From the NCBI GenBank assembly GCA_905480485.1, contig CAJQQM010000040.1, forward strand, positions 1-64,000: a stretch of 64,000 nucleotides of DNA, in the 5' to 3' direction. Every line of letters starts with the position of its first letter. Position 1 is the first letter of the stretch. The notes beneath the pieces were generated by a model. That model saw nothing but the letters and a program-made list of their open reading frames with translations, was not told the DNA's origin and made no database searches. Positions 25,164 through 33,931 of the stretch are shown here, in pieces. Position numbers and translations under genes: made by a program. This stretch comes from an uncultured Aureispira sp. Lineage in GTDB: Bacteria > Bacteroidota > Bacteroidia > Chitinophagales > Saprospiraceae.

Positions 25164-26276
25164 ATGCACTCCAAGGCACATACCTTTGATAATTTACAAT
25201 TTTTAAGACACCCTATCAGTGATAACAAAACCCTAAGGGCTTGGAATGCTGCTGATGAACACCTTTTAAAAGTACTGCATTCCTGGCAGGAGACAAACGG
25301 TCGACTTCAGGCAGGAAAACTAACGATTGTCAACGATCGATTTGGCTTTTTGAGTACCAATTTGGCCTCACGCCAACCGAACATCGTTCGCAATTTACAG
25401 TCGCAACAACAAGCCATCACCAACAACCTTTATTTGAATGGATTTAGCCGAGAAGTCAACTTTAAGTCTCCGCTTGATGTACTTTTGCCACAACAACAAA
25501 TCGGTCTAATCAACATACCCAAATCCCTTGATTTGTTTCAACTGTATCTTTATCAATTGAGTGTATGCCTTGATTCGGAAGGAACGGTTTATGCAGGGTT
25601 TATGACTCGTAATTTTAGTCCGCAGCTTTTAAAAATCGCTGCTAAATACTTTCGAGAAGTACAGCAAACAAAAGCTTGGAAAAAATCACGTGTATTAGTG
25701 CTAAAAAAACCTATTCAATCCACTCTTACTCTCGATTTTATTCATAAAATAAATTTTGGCAAAGAACAATATCAACAATATTACGGTGTTTTTTCAGCCA
25801 AACACATTGACTATGCTACTCAATTTTTGATCCAACATTTAGCCACTCCGGCTGCGGGCGATTGTGTACTTGACTTAGCATCTGGCAATGGCATATTGGC
25901 GGCATGCATACGAAACATTCAAGAAAATTGCCAAATACACTTAATCGATGATTCTTTTCTTGCAGTTGCATCCTCTCAAAAAAATATAGCAACACACAAT
26001 AGCTATTTTCACCACCATTCTAATCTTTCTATTTTTAAAGATGCGATGTTCGATTGGATTATCAGTAACCCCCCTTTTCATTTTGAATACGATATTGACA
26101 TCAACATCCCCTTAAAACTTTTTAGAGAAGTACACCGCTGCTTGTCTGCTAATGGCCAATTTATGTTGGTGTACAACCGGCATTTAAACTATCAAAACCA
26201 TCTCAAAGAATATTTTTCAAGGCTATCTATCGTAGCTCAAAATGATAAATTTATTATTTTATTATGCGGCCGCTGA
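25164..26276 (+). CDS. rlmG: RlmG/RsmC-like rRNA guanine-N2 methyltransferase
   Basis: This 370-residue protein has the two-domain layout of RlmG/RsmC: an inactive N-terminal Rossmann-like half (about 1-190, including INIPKSLDLFQLYLYQL) and a C-terminal SAM-dependent domain. The latter shows motif I VLDLASGNGILAA and motif IV DWIISNPPFHF, where the NPPF motif marks N-methylation of a nucleobase. RlmG makes m2G1835 in 23S rRNA; RsmC makes m2G1207 in 16S rRNA. The N-terminal pattern and length favour RlmG, but assignment to one target is inference. Confidence 0.75.
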   Translation: MHSKAHTFDNLQFLRHPISDNKTLRAWNAADEHLLKVLHSWQETNGRLQAGKLTIVNDRFGFLSTNLASRQPNIVRNLQSQQQAITNNLYLNGFSREVNFKSPLDVLLPQQQIGLINIPKSLDLFQLYLYQLSVCLDSEGTVYAGFMTRNFSPQLLKIAAKYFREVQQTKAWKKSRVLVLKKPIQSTLTLDFIHKINFGKEQYQQYYGVFSAKHIDYATQFLIQHLATPAAGDCVLDLASGNGILAACIRNIQENCQIHLIDDSFLAVASSQKNIATHNSYFHHHSNLSIFKDAMFDWIISNPPFHFEYDIDINIPLKLFREVHRCLSANGQFMLVYNRHLNYQNHLKEYFSRLSIVAQNDKFIILLCGR

Positions 26277-26415
26277 TGAGAAATCGGATTAGCCCTGAAA
26301 CAGTATAATTAATAAGAGTATAGAATGGATTAATGAAAAAAATTTAGGATTGCTAACAAAAAAAGTTTACATTTAAGATTTAATCCATTAAGCAAAACAG
26401 CAGCAAAATTAAGCC

Positions 26416-26784
26416 ATGGTCGGTAAGAAAATTTTTATTGTCGAAGACGACATGATTATTCAAATGTTTATAGAAAGAATCCTTGACAATTTAGGCCTAG
26501 AAGTGATGGGCGAAGCAAGGACAGGTGATGAAACGATTGCCTTTCTTGAAAACAATCGTCCAGATTTCATTTTAATGGACATTGGTCTGGCAGGCGATAA
26601 AGATGGGGTTGAAACGGCCGAAATCGTCAATAAACTATATCAAATCCCTATAATATTCTTGACGGGCAACTCGGACAAACCTACCCTAGAAAGAGCAAGA
26701 ATGACGAATCCCGTCGGTTTTATCAATAAGCCAATCGACGAAGCAAGTTTAATTAGCTTAATGACAAAATTCTTCAACGAATAG
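26416..26784 (+). CDS. Stand-alone response regulator receiver domain
   Basis: This 122-residue protein is a complete CheY-like receiver with nothing attached: acidic pocket E10-D11-D12, phosphoacceptor Asp55 in FILMDIGLAG, Thr83 in FLTGN and Lys105 in FINKP. There is no output domain and no histidine kinase nearby, so it must receive its phosphate from an orphan kinase elsewhere and act by protein contact. The DIGLxGxxDGxE segment is typical of receivers paired with PAS or hybrid kinases. It converges on the APH-like gene (10-bp gap). Confidence 0.9.
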   Translation: MVGKKIFIVEDDMIIQMFIERILDNLGLEVMGEARTGDETIAFLENNRPDFILMDIGLAGDKDGVETAEIVNKLYQIPIIFLTGNSDKPTLERARMTNPVGFINKPIDEASLISLMTKFFNE

Positions 26785-26794
26785 TCTCCTTCAT

Positions 26795-27859
26795 TTAAAG
26801 TCGACCACTATCGAGGGCCTTCAATGCCTTATTTGCTGCGATTTCTACTAAATATATCATCGATGCAAAACGCTTGTCTTTTGTTAAGCCTTTATTGAAT
26901 CTGGCAAATATTTGTTGTGCAATCACCGCTACCTTAAACAATCCTAGCACATAATAAAACATCAAATCATCTTGCTTAAGGTCGAAATTTGTCTTTGATA
27001 TATACCTTGCTATTAACTCCTGTCTTGTCAGATTCCCTTTCACCCAAGACAAATTAAAAGGCTTTAATTGTGGTTCCTCTTCCGCTTGTACCCAATAGGC
27101 CAATGTAGTTCCGAGGTCGCACAAAGGATCACCTACCGTTGCCATCTCCCAATCCAACACAGCTTTAATCTGGGTTAAATCCTGAGGATTCAACAATAGG
27201 TTATCGTATTTGTAATCATTGTGTATAATACAACTGTGGTGCTGATTGGGCATAGCATCAGGCAACCACTTGGCTAGAATTTGCATGGCTTCGATCGATG
27301 TAGTTTTTGCCCGACCATAACGATCTATCCATCCGTTCACCTGCCGTTCGGTGTATCCTGCCGAACGATCTAAATCTACCAATTCAGTAGAGGAAACATC
27401 AATAGCGTGCAGCGCCGCTAATTGGTCAATTAAGGACTCAGACAAAGGGCGCATGTACTGTTCTATTGAACTAATTTCTTCCGGTTTCAAGTTGCGTAAA
27501 ACCACTCCATACATTCGCTCCATTACATAAAAGGGTGCTCCTGTAACCGAACTGTCTGAACAGAAAAAAAGTGCTTTAGGGCATTTAGGATACACAGGAT
27601 TCAAGCGCCGAAGCAATTCGTATTCACGTTGCATATTATGGGCTTTTCCGGCCGTAACACCAATAGGAGGCCTGCGTAATACCCATTCTTGTTGTTCAGA
27701 AACAATTCGATAGGTAAGATTAGAAAAACCGCCTGGAAATTGTTCTATTTTAATGTCTTTCGGTGCTTGCTTGACTTGGTCTTTAAAAAAAGCGAGCAAA
27801 CGATCTTTATTTAGCGCTTCTCCCTGCCGAACCTTAGTTGCTTTATCTATTCTGTTCAT
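26795..27859 (-). CDS. APH-type phosphotransferase, ACAD10/11-kinase-like
   Basis: This 354-residue kinase-like protein has the aminoglycoside-phosphotransferase fold: GGFSNLTYRI (Gly-rich loop), WVLRRPP with the ATP lysine/arginine region, CIIHNDYKYDNLLL (catalytic HNDxxxxN) and AVLDWEMATVGDPLCDL (metal-binding D). This is the variant fused to acyl-CoA dehydrogenase in ACAD10/ACAD11 and acting as LvaA in levulinate catabolism, where it phosphorylates 4-hydroxyacyl-CoA. Its start codon overlaps the stop of the upstream acyl-CoA dehydrogenase gene by 4 bp (ATGA), indicating translational coupling and joint function. Confidence 0.85.
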   Translation of the reverse strand: MNRIDKATKVRQGEALNKDRLLAFFKDQVKQAPKDIKIEQFPGGFSNLTYRIVSEQQEWVLRRPPIGVTAGKAHNMQREYELLRRLNPVYPKCPKALFFCSDSSVTGAPFYVMERMYGVVLRNLKPEEISSIEQYMRPLSESLIDQLAALHAIDVSSTELVDLDRSAGYTERQVNGWIDRYGRAKTTSIEAMQILAKWLPDAMPNQHHSCIIHNDYKYDNLLLNPQDLTQIKAVLDWEMATVGDPLCDLGTTLAYWVQAEEEPQLKPFNLSWVKGNLTRQELIARYISKTNFDLKQDDLMFYYVLGLFKVAVIAQQIFARFNKGLTKDKRFASMIYLVEIAANKALKALDSGRL

Positions 27860-29052
27860 GATGCAGCTATGTCTTTGTATTTTTTTAAAATATTTCTTGC
27901 TAAAACCGACTTGTGTACTTCGTCAGGACCATCGTAAATGCGCGCACCACGTTCGTGTCGATACCAAAAAGAAAGAACTAGATCGTCGGTAACGCCCAAG
28001 GCGCCATGAGTTTGTATCGCCCGGTCTAGTATCTGACTCATAACCCCTGCAACATAAAACTTAATGGAGGATATCGCAACTTTTGCTGCCTTTGCACCTT
28101 CTGATTCTATTTTGGCAGCTGTATCCAATACCAGCAAACGACAGGCATCAATAGATACCCTTGATTCAGCAATCCAATTTTGAATCGTCTGCATGTCTCC
28201 TAATTTTTTGTCCGTCTTCAACATGCGCGAAGCTGCTCTTCGACACATCAAATCTAAAGCCCGTTCACAAATCCCAATCCATCGCATGCAATGATGAATA
28301 CGACCAGGCCCTAATCGTTGTTGAGCTAATTGAAACCCCGCACCATCTCCACCAATACGATGAGCAATTGGCACTTTACAGTTTTTGTAGATTATTTCAG
28401 CATGACTTATATAGCCCGAACCAGCCGACCCCATCACAGGAATATTACGCTTGTGTTCAAATCCTTGATTTGATGTTGAAACCAAAAACAAGGAAGCGCG
28501 TTGATATGGATTTGGGTGATCGGGCTGACTTAATGCCATAACGATTGCAAAGCTCGCGCCATCGGCCGATGAGGTAAACCATTTGTGTCCATTGATGGTA
28601 TACCACTCGTTATCGAGTTGCGCCCTAGTAGACATCAAGGTAGGGTTCGAACCAGCATTTTGAGGTTCCGTCATTGAAAAACAAGAGCGAATCTTGCCAG
28701 CTATAAGCGGCTCTAGAAATGTTGTACGTTGCCATTCCGAACCATGTTCTAACAACAATTCCATATTGCCAGCATCAGGTGCTTGACAATTAAAAACATA
28801 ATGCCCTAAAGGTGTCGTTCCTAAAATTTCACTGAGTTGAGCCAATTGAATTAAATTAAGCCCCATCCCACCATATGATTCTGGCATTTGAGGACACCAC
28901 CAACCCTTCGTTTTCACGATCCTTCTTTTTTCCTGCAACAAGGGCTCTAGTCGACTAAAAAAAGGAGCCTCTAATTGTTCTTCTAAGGGGTATATTTCTT
29001 CTATAAGGAAAGATTGAATGGCTTTTAGCATCTGCTGAAATGTGTCAGGCAT
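27856..29052 (-). CDS. Acyl-CoA dehydrogenase (ACAD10/11-like)
   Basis: This 398-residue flavoenzyme has the usual three-domain form. An N-terminal helical part includes GWWCPQMPESYGGMGL. The middle beta part includes CFSMTEPQNAGSNPTLMST and WYTINGHKWFTSSADGA. The C-terminal helical part ends with IQTHGALGVTDDLVLSFWYRHERGARIYDGPDEVHKSVLAR. The next gene overlaps by 4 bp and encodes the matching APH-type kinase. Together they reproduce, as two proteins, the domain pair fused in mammalian ACAD10/11. There the kinase and dehydrogenase domains convert 4-hydroxyacyl-CoAs via a phospho intermediate; the specific acyl chain used here is unknown. Confidence 0.88.
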   Translation of the reverse strand: MPDTFQQMLKAIQSFLIEEIYPLEEQLEAPFFSRLEPLLQEKRRIVKTKGWWCPQMPESYGGMGLNLIQLAQLSEILGTTPLGHYVFNCQAPDAGNMELLLEHGSEWQRTTFLEPLIAGKIRSCFSMTEPQNAGSNPTLMSTRAQLDNEWYTINGHKWFTSSADGASFAIVMALSQPDHPNPYQRASLFLVSTSNQGFEHKRNIPVMGSAGSGYISHAEIIYKNCKVPIAHRIGGDGAGFQLAQQRLGPGRIHHCMRWIGICERALDLMCRRAASRMLKTDKKLGDMQTIQNWIAESRVSIDACRLLVLDTAAKIESEGAKAAKVAISSIKFYVAGVMSQILDRAIQTHGALGVTDDLVLSFWYRHERGARIYDGPDEVHKSVLARNILKKYKDIAAS

Positions 29053-29142
29053 GAATATATTTTTAGTTTAAGTTCAACAATTATAATAGGCTTTGCTTAT
29101 CCCTGATCGGCAGGTCAAAACAAGGGCAATACGATTAAGAAT

Positions 29143-29150
29143 CAAATTTA
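29143..29150 (-). promoter_or_regulatory. Candidate -7 box TAAATTTG (minus strand)
   Basis: This is an exact TAnnTTTG match on the minus strand, about 90 bp upstream of the acyl-CoA dehydrogenase start. The nearest TTTG further upstream (complement of 29176-29179) is 25 bp away, longer than usual. Confidence 0.4.
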
Positions 29151-29255
29151 TTTTTGTAGCATCTATTTATTTTAACAAATAGGCTAAAACAGAAAGATAC
29201 GTAGCGGCTTCCCTTCAATCATCTGCTGCCAAAGAACTAGTAAACAGACAAATAA

Positions 29256-29381
29256 CAACGGCATACTGCTGAAAAACTTGTTCAATTTCCTAGGTATTCA
29301 GAAATTAAAAACCATCTACAGTCGGCCATTGATATCAAGGATAACGAGAATTTTGCTTGGTGTGCACTGCATAGATTGTAG
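29256..29381 (+). pseudogene. Possible coding remnant (41 codons, no start codon)
   Basis: This plus-strand frame runs from after a TAA (29253-29255) to a TAG (29379-29381). It includes YSEIKNHLQSAIDIKDNENF followed by AWCALHRL, which has a protein-like composition and differs from the AT-rich noncoding DNA around it. It has no start codon and I cannot name a family. It may be a decayed 3' end of a gene or chance. Confidence 0.25.
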
Positions 29382-29637
29382 ATAACTAAAGGCACCCTCT
29401 CCATTTTAAAATGTGCTAAAATACCCTTCCGGCAAAAAAGGCTTAAGCAAAACTTGATACACCTGATTCACAATTGATCCCCATCAAAAAAAAGCAATTT
29501 ATCTAATATCTCACAGTATTTAGAAGAAAGAGCATAGGATACTTAGCAAAAATTTATCTTTAAATGTAATAGGTTTTTTTTAATTTGCCAACCTTACAGA
29601 AAAATTTTAGGATAGCCTTTCGCATGGCTAAGGAAAC

Positions 29638-30237
29638 TTATTTCGGTTTCATTTCGTGCCAAGTTTTATAGTCTGAAAAATCTTGCACCTTACGATTTTC
29701 TGGAATTTTAGTAAGCGGTGTACAGGGTTTAAGCGTTGCATGGCATTCGGCGGGTAGTGCTTGGTATAAAGCTGTCCCCGAACGTTTCCAATCCACCATT
29801 TCTTGCGATAAATCTTTGATAATTTTGGCCGGATTTCCCACCACCAATTTGCGATCAGGAATTTTGGTATTTGCAGGTACAAAACAAAGCGCGCCAATCA
29901 AGCAATCCGCCCCTACCTCAACATCATCCATCAAAACAGCATTCATACCAACCAAAGAGTAAGCACCAACGGAAGCCCCGTGAATGATTGCACCGTGTCC
30001 AATATGAGCCCCTTCTTTAAGATGAACTGTTTTGCCTGGAAAAATATGAACAACACAGTTCTCCTGAACATTACAGCCTGCTTCTAGGATAATTTGCCCC
30101 CAATCTCCTCGCAAAACAGCCCCAGGGCCAATATAAACATCTGCACCAATAATTACGTTACCCGTTACATTGGCTTGGGGGTGCACAAAAGCCGTCGGAT
30201 GCACCACCGGTATATAGCCATTAAATTCATAAATCAT
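29638..30237 (-). CDS. PaaY/gamma-carbonic-anhydrase-like hexapeptide-repeat protein
   Basis: This 199-residue left-handed beta-helix protein is built of hexapeptide repeats (IGADVYIGPGAVLRGD, GCNVQENCVVH, GAHIGHGAIIHG, LVGMNAVLMDDVEVGADCLIGA). His residues in VVHIF, HIGHGAIIHG and nearby fit the gamma-carbonic-anhydrase metal site. Length and the C-terminal DLSQEMVDWKRSGTALYQAL resemble PaaY, a thioesterase linked to phenylacetate degradation, and CaiE. It could be either a PaaY-type thioesterase or a carbonic anhydrase. Its neighbour on the same strand, across 585 bp, is an acyl-CoA dehydrogenase, mildly favouring acyl-CoA chemistry (inference). Confidence 0.82.
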   Translation of the reverse strand: MIYEFNGYIPVVHPTAFVHPQANVTGNVIIGADVYIGPGAVLRGDWGQIILEAGCNVQENCVVHIFPGKTVHLKEGAHIGHGAIIHGASVGAYSLVGMNAVLMDDVEVGADCLIGALCFVPANTKIPDRKLVVGNPAKIIKDLSQEMVDWKRSGTALYQALPAECHATLKPCTPLTKIPENRKVQDFSDYKTWHEMKPK

Positions 30238-30369
30238 ATGCTTAAATTTATTGTATTAGTTTTGATACACACAATTGTTAAAATATCAAAAAAAGATTTA
30301 AAGAAATCAAAAAAAGAACAGCCTAAGACTAAATATTTAAATATCTGTACAAGAATAGAATACTTTTTG

Positions 30370-30377
30370 TAATTTCG
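30370..30377 (+). promoter_or_regulatory. Candidate -7 box TAATTTCG upstream of rseP
   Basis: This is a one-mismatch variant of TAnnTTTG lying 63 bp before the rseP ATG. No well-spaced -33 element is evident, so it is only a candidate. Confidence 0.3.
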
Positions 30378-30439
30378 CGAACAATGTGATACATTTTGTG
30401 TCATAAGATTATCTAAGAACCAATAGCACAACATATACG

Positions 30440-31765
30440 ATGGGATATTTTATCATGGCAATGCAACTTTTATTGAGCTTGTCTATACTTGTTACTCTAC
30501 ACGAACTAGGTCATTTTTGGACAGCCAAACGCTTTGGGATGCGGGTTGAAAAGTTTTATCTTTTTTTTGACGCCTGGTTCTCTTTGTACAAAGTAAAGAA
30601 AGGAGACACTGAATACGGTATCGGTTGGTTGCCGCTTGGTGGCTATGTCAAAATATCGGGTATGATTGACGAAAGCATGGACAAAGAACAAATGGCACAG
30701 CCACCACAGCCTTGGGAATTCCGTTCCAAACCGGCTTGGCAGCGCTTAATTGTCATGATTGGTGGAGTAACTGTCAATTTTTTGTTAGGTATCTTTTTGT
30801 TTGCCATGTTGCTTTGGATTTATGGAGAGAAATACCTGCCAGCTACAAATGTTGAAAACGGCATTTACTGTAGCGACCTTGCCAAAGAAATGGGATTTGA
30901 GGACGGTGACCAAATAATACGTATTGGCGACACCTCTTTCGAGAAGTTCAATGCTGGGATTTTGGTCGGTAAAATGTTGTTTGATAAAATAAATCAGGTT
31001 ACCATTATCCGAAACGGCAAAGAATTGAGTTTTGAGGTTGCAGACAGTTCAGTAATTAAATTACCCAGTCATAAAGCCCCTTTATTTAGTCCTAGAGTCC
31101 CTTTTGTTGCGGCCGCTTTTGGCGACAACTCAGGTGCCAAGGAAGCAGGAATGCAAGTAGGGGATTCTTTGATAGCATGCAATGGAAATCCTACCCCCTT
31201 CTTTTCCGATTTCAAAAAAGCCGTTGCATCCTACAAAGACACCACTGTTTCCATCGATTTTTACCGCAATAATACTTTGCAAACAAGGACCGTCAAAACC
31301 TCCGAGAAAGGCTTAATCGGAGTAGCACCTTACGGGCCTGATCGATATTTTGATTACGAACGCGACAAATATGGATTTTTAGCTGCATTTCCGGCGGGAT
31401 ATACCAAAAGTTATGATTTTCTTGCGACGCAAATCAAGGCTTTTGGACAAATGTTTACGGGCCGTATCAAAGCTTCAGAAAGCTTGGGAGGCTTTATTTC
31501 GATTGGTAAATTATTTCCTCCCGTGTGGGATTGGGAACACTTTTGGCGGATGACAGCCATTCTATCCCTTATCCTTGGCTTTATGAATCTGTTGCCAATA
31601 CCAGCTTTAGACGGTGGTCATGTAATGTTTTTGTTGTACGAAATTGTAGCCCGAAGACCTGTTAACGAAAAAGTATTAGAATATGCACAAGTGGTAGGTA
31701 TTGTTCTTTTGCTTAGTCTGTTGATATACGCAAATGGTATGGATGTCTATCGCTCATTTTTCTAA
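30440..31765 (+). CDS. rseP: RIP site-2 metalloprotease
   Basis: This 441-residue membrane protease has the zinc motif HELGH (H21, E22, H25) in its first transmembrane helix. PDZ-like regions occupy the middle, the more C-terminal one around AGMQVGDSLIACNGNPT, and the C-terminal motif NLLPIPALDGGH supplies the third zinc ligand. RseP cuts membrane-embedded regulators, classically anti-sigma factors, after a first periplasmic cut. The gene stands alone here rather than beside bamA or dxr. An alternative start is the second Met four codons later. Confidence 0.93.
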   Translation: MGYFIMAMQLLLSLSILVTLHELGHFWTAKRFGMRVEKFYLFFDAWFSLYKVKKGDTEYGIGWLPLGGYVKISGMIDESMDKEQMAQPPQPWEFRSKPAWQRLIVMIGGVTVNFLLGIFLFAMLLWIYGEKYLPATNVENGIYCSDLAKEMGFEDGDQIIRIGDTSFEKFNAGILVGKMLFDKINQVTIIRNGKELSFEVADSSVIKLPSHKAPLFSPRVPFVAAAFGDNSGAKEAGMQVGDSLIACNGNPTPFFSDFKKAVASYKDTTVSIDFYRNNTLQTRTVKTSEKGLIGVAPYGPDRYFDYERDKYGFLAAFPAGYTKSYDFLATQIKAFGQMFTGRIKASESLGGFISIGKLFPPVWDWEHFWRMTAILSLILGFMNLLPIPALDGGHVMFLLYEIVARRPVNEKVLEYAQVVGIVLLLSLLIYANGMDVYRSFF

Positions 31766-31866
31766 GTATTTTTAAAGATTTGACCCGACAACCCAACGCT
31801 AACAAAATACAATGCGTTAAAATTATTAGTAGCTTACCATACGACAACCAACTAATTCTATTGGAT

Positions 31867-32592
31867 ATGATACATCAACTCAAATTTTGCGTTTTCATAC
31901 TGTGCCTGATTTTTTCTTGTTTATCAAATGCACAAACCGAAACAACTACCTCAAATACAAGTTCTGTCCAATCAGACATTGTTGAAGTTTATGGTTTGAT
32001 TCTTACCAAGGGGCAACGAACGGCTTACGAATATATCCCTTATGTTACCGTAGCGCTCAAAAACTCCAAAAGAGGCACCTATGCTAATTTTGAAGGAATG
32101 TACTCCATTGTGGTTACAAAAGGAGATACATTGGTCTTCAACGCCATGGGCTATCAAACGCGCGAAATTGTCATCCCAACATCTGTTGAGGGTATGTATT
32201 ATAGCCTTACCGTCGAATTGGAAGAAGCAGAAATTCAAATTGAACAAATTATTGTTTTTCCTTGGCCCGACCGCGATAATTTAGTCGCTGAATTTTTGGC
32301 GATGAAACCTAACAGGGCAGGTCAACTCGAGAACATTGCCAAAGAGAACCTAAATAAAAGCGAACTAATGGCAATTGCAGCCTCTTCAGGAATGGATAGC
32401 AGAGAAACATCAGCCTATTTTTTAAGAAAACAAGCAACCGATTATTCATACACTGGACAACAAGCCCCGCAACCTATCTTTGACCCCCTTGCATGGGGTA
32501 AGTTTTTCTCACAAGTTGGAAAGAAAAAGAAAAAAGGGCTGTCTGAAAAAGAAAAGAAAATGATTAAAATTTTAGACGGAGAAAACGAATAG
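31867..32592 (+). CDS. Exported protein with carboxypeptidase-regulatory-like domain
   Basis: The start is set at the ATG at 31867 (241 aa). It begins directly with a signal peptide (MIHQLKFCVFILCLIFSCL, cleaved near NAQ), whereas the frame extends back to a TTG at 31780 that would bury it. A carboxypeptidase-regulatory-like beta-sandwich occupies about 35-120 (VTVALKNSKRGTYANFEGMY, then LVFNAMGYQTREI). The C-terminus is a charged helical region ending in a Lys-rich stretch. Similar short proteins are common in Bacteroidota and of unknown role. It follows rseP by about 100 bp and converges on mqnB (5-bp gap). Confidence 0.8.
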   Translation: MIHQLKFCVFILCLIFSCLSNAQTETTTSNTSSVQSDIVEVYGLILTKGQRTAYEYIPYVTVALKNSKRGTYANFEGMYSIVVTKGDTLVFNAMGYQTREIVIPTSVEGMYYSLTVELEEAEIQIEQIIVFPWPDRDNLVAEFLAMKPNRAGQLENIAKENLNKSELMAIAASSGMDSRETSAYFLRKQATDYSYTGQQAPQPIFDPLAWGKFFSQVGKKKKKGLSEKEKKMIKILDGENE

Positions 32593-32597
32593 AACTC

Positions 32598-33290
32598 CTA
32601 CGCCTTGGGTATTTCAAAGGTTTTGATCATTTCAACAGCGACCGCATTTAACGCCTCAATTGCCATGGGAATTTCCCAGTTGTTTTTGTTTCTTGGTTCT
32701 ACATAGTTAGAGACTGCTCTAATTTGTGCAGCTTCAATGCGGTGCAAATTACAACAGTAATAAAAAGCCGCCCCTTCCATTGTCTCCAAGTCGACATCAT
32801 AATCCTGCTGTAAAGATGCAATACTGCTTTTTGTTCCAGTAACCTTGTTGACAGTCAAAGCTGTTGCCGAGGGTAAAAATGATGTAGTCGCCAAGGGGCT
32901 GTATAATTTTTTATTGATAAAAGGCGCTTGATTTTCATCCATCAAATCCAGTTGAAACAAATCTTGAAATTGGCCATTAGGTAATTCTATCCCTAAATCG
33001 GCAAAACAATCAGATTGAACATGGTATACCTCTCCAAGCTTAAATGCCCGATTAAAGGCCCCTGCAATCCCAAAATTAAAGGCTAAGTCAATTTTTTGAC
33101 GGGCCAAAAAAGAAGCCATAGTAAAGGTAGTGGCTACCATTCCGACCCCCGTAACAAGTACATGAATTGCGATAGTTTCATTTTCATATACCTCAGATTT
33201 AAGTTCCCAATTATCGTTCAGATAATCCAACAAGGGTAGTATTTCAAACTCTGTGGCACTTACGATTAATACATTTTTTTTGTGATGCAT
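32598..33290 (-). CDS. mqnB: Futalosine hydrolase
   Basis: This 230-residue nucleoside-phosphorylase-fold protein carries VTGVGMVATTFTMASFLA, LAFNFGIAGAF, DLETMEGAAFYYCC and the futalosine-hydrolase-like SNYVEPRNKNNW. MqnB splits futalosine into hypoxanthine and dehypoxanthine futalosine, the second step of the alternative (futalosine) menaquinone pathway. No other mqn gene lies in the window. The related MTA/SAH nucleosidase is the main alternative; the SNYVEPRNxxNW ending argues for MqnB. Confidence 0.85.
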   Translation of the reverse strand: MHHKKNVLIVSATEFEILPLLDYLNDNWELKSEVYENETIAIHVLVTGVGMVATTFTMASFLARQKIDLAFNFGIAGAFNRAFKLGEVYHVQSDCFADLGIELPNGQFQDLFQLDLMDENQAPFINKKLYSPLATTSFLPSATALTVNKVTGTKSSIASLQQDYDVDLETMEGAAFYYCCNLHRIEAAQIRAVSNYVEPRNKNNWEIPMAIEALNAVAVEMIKTFEIPKA

Positions 33291-33356
33291 AAAACCCTTA
33301 ATTTTAAAATATTGATAATAAATCAGAAATTTTCTGAAAGAATGCTCTAAATATAT

Positions 33357-33364
33357 TATTTTTG
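33357..33364 (+). promoter_or_regulatory. ndk promoter -7 box TATTTTTG
   Basis: This is an exact TAnnTTTG match 49 bp before the ndk ATG. A TTTCTG at 33331-33336 sits about 20 bp upstream, where the -33 element would be, but it matches TTTG imperfectly. Confidence 0.55.
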
Positions 33365-33413
33365 CGCCAAGATACGAGATTAGTTCATTTTATAATTAAT
33401 AACACAACCAATA

Positions 33414-33833
33414 ATGGCTACGAACAGAACATTAACAATGATTAAGCCTGACGCTGTAAAAGCAGGGCATATCGGTGCAATTTTAAACCAAATAAACGAA
33501 GCAGGATTTAGAATTGTTGCGTTGAAATTGACTCAATTGACGCAAGCAAGTGCAGAACAATTTTACGCTGTACACCATGAAAGACCTTTCTTTGGTGAAC
33601 TTGTTGAATTTATGACTTCGGGACCAATTGTAGCGGCTATCTTAGAGAAAGATAATGCTGTAGCTGATTTCCGTACCCTAATAGGCGCAACAAATCCAGC
33701 AGAAGCAGCGGAAGGTACCATTCGTGCTAAATATGCCAAAAGTATCGGTGAAAATGCTGTGCATGGTTCGGATTCGGATGAGAATGCTGCTATCGAAGGT
33801 AATTTTCATTTTGCAGGATGTGAGCAATACTAA
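33414..33833 (+). CDS. ndk: Nucleoside diphosphate kinase
   Basis: This 139-residue enzyme has the conserved opening [12 protein letters not shown] and the catalytic histidine His117 in [12 protein letters not shown], which carries the phosphate during gamma-phosphate transfer from ATP to other NDPs. Length is standard. It is a single-gene unit: a -7 box lies upstream and a strong terminator immediately downstream. Confidence 0.97.
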   Translation: MATNRTLTMIKPDAVKAGHIGAILNQINEAGFRIVALKLTQLTQASAEQFYAVHHERPFFGELVEFMTSGPIVAAILEKDNAVADFRTLIGATNPAEAAEGTIRAKYAKSIGENAVHGSDSDENAAIEGNFHFAGCEQY

Positions 33834-33852
33834 AATTGCGTTAAATAAGCGT

Positions 33853-33890
33853 AAAAAAGCTGTTTCAAATTGTTTGAAACAGCTTTTTTT
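33853..33890 (+). terminator. Strong intrinsic terminator after ndk
   Basis: A 13-bp perfect stem AAGCTGTTTCAAA / TTTGAAACAGCTT with a 3-base loop (33857-33885) is flanked by an A-run and followed by Ts. It works on the plus strand after ndk, and its symmetry would let it act in both directions. Confidence 0.9.
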
Positions 33891-33931
33891 AGTATATACA
33901 CAATATATTAAGTACTAAAATAATATCACTC

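Larger units (their letters stand above)
29053..29637. other. 585-bp gap with a -7 box and a possible coding remnant
   Basis: The gap lies between two leftward genes. It holds a candidate -7 box for the dehydrogenase gene (29143-29150) and a 41-codon start-less plus-strand frame (29256-29381), listed separately. I found no terminator hairpin and no RNA gene. It is the largest gap of the window. Confidence 0.5.
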
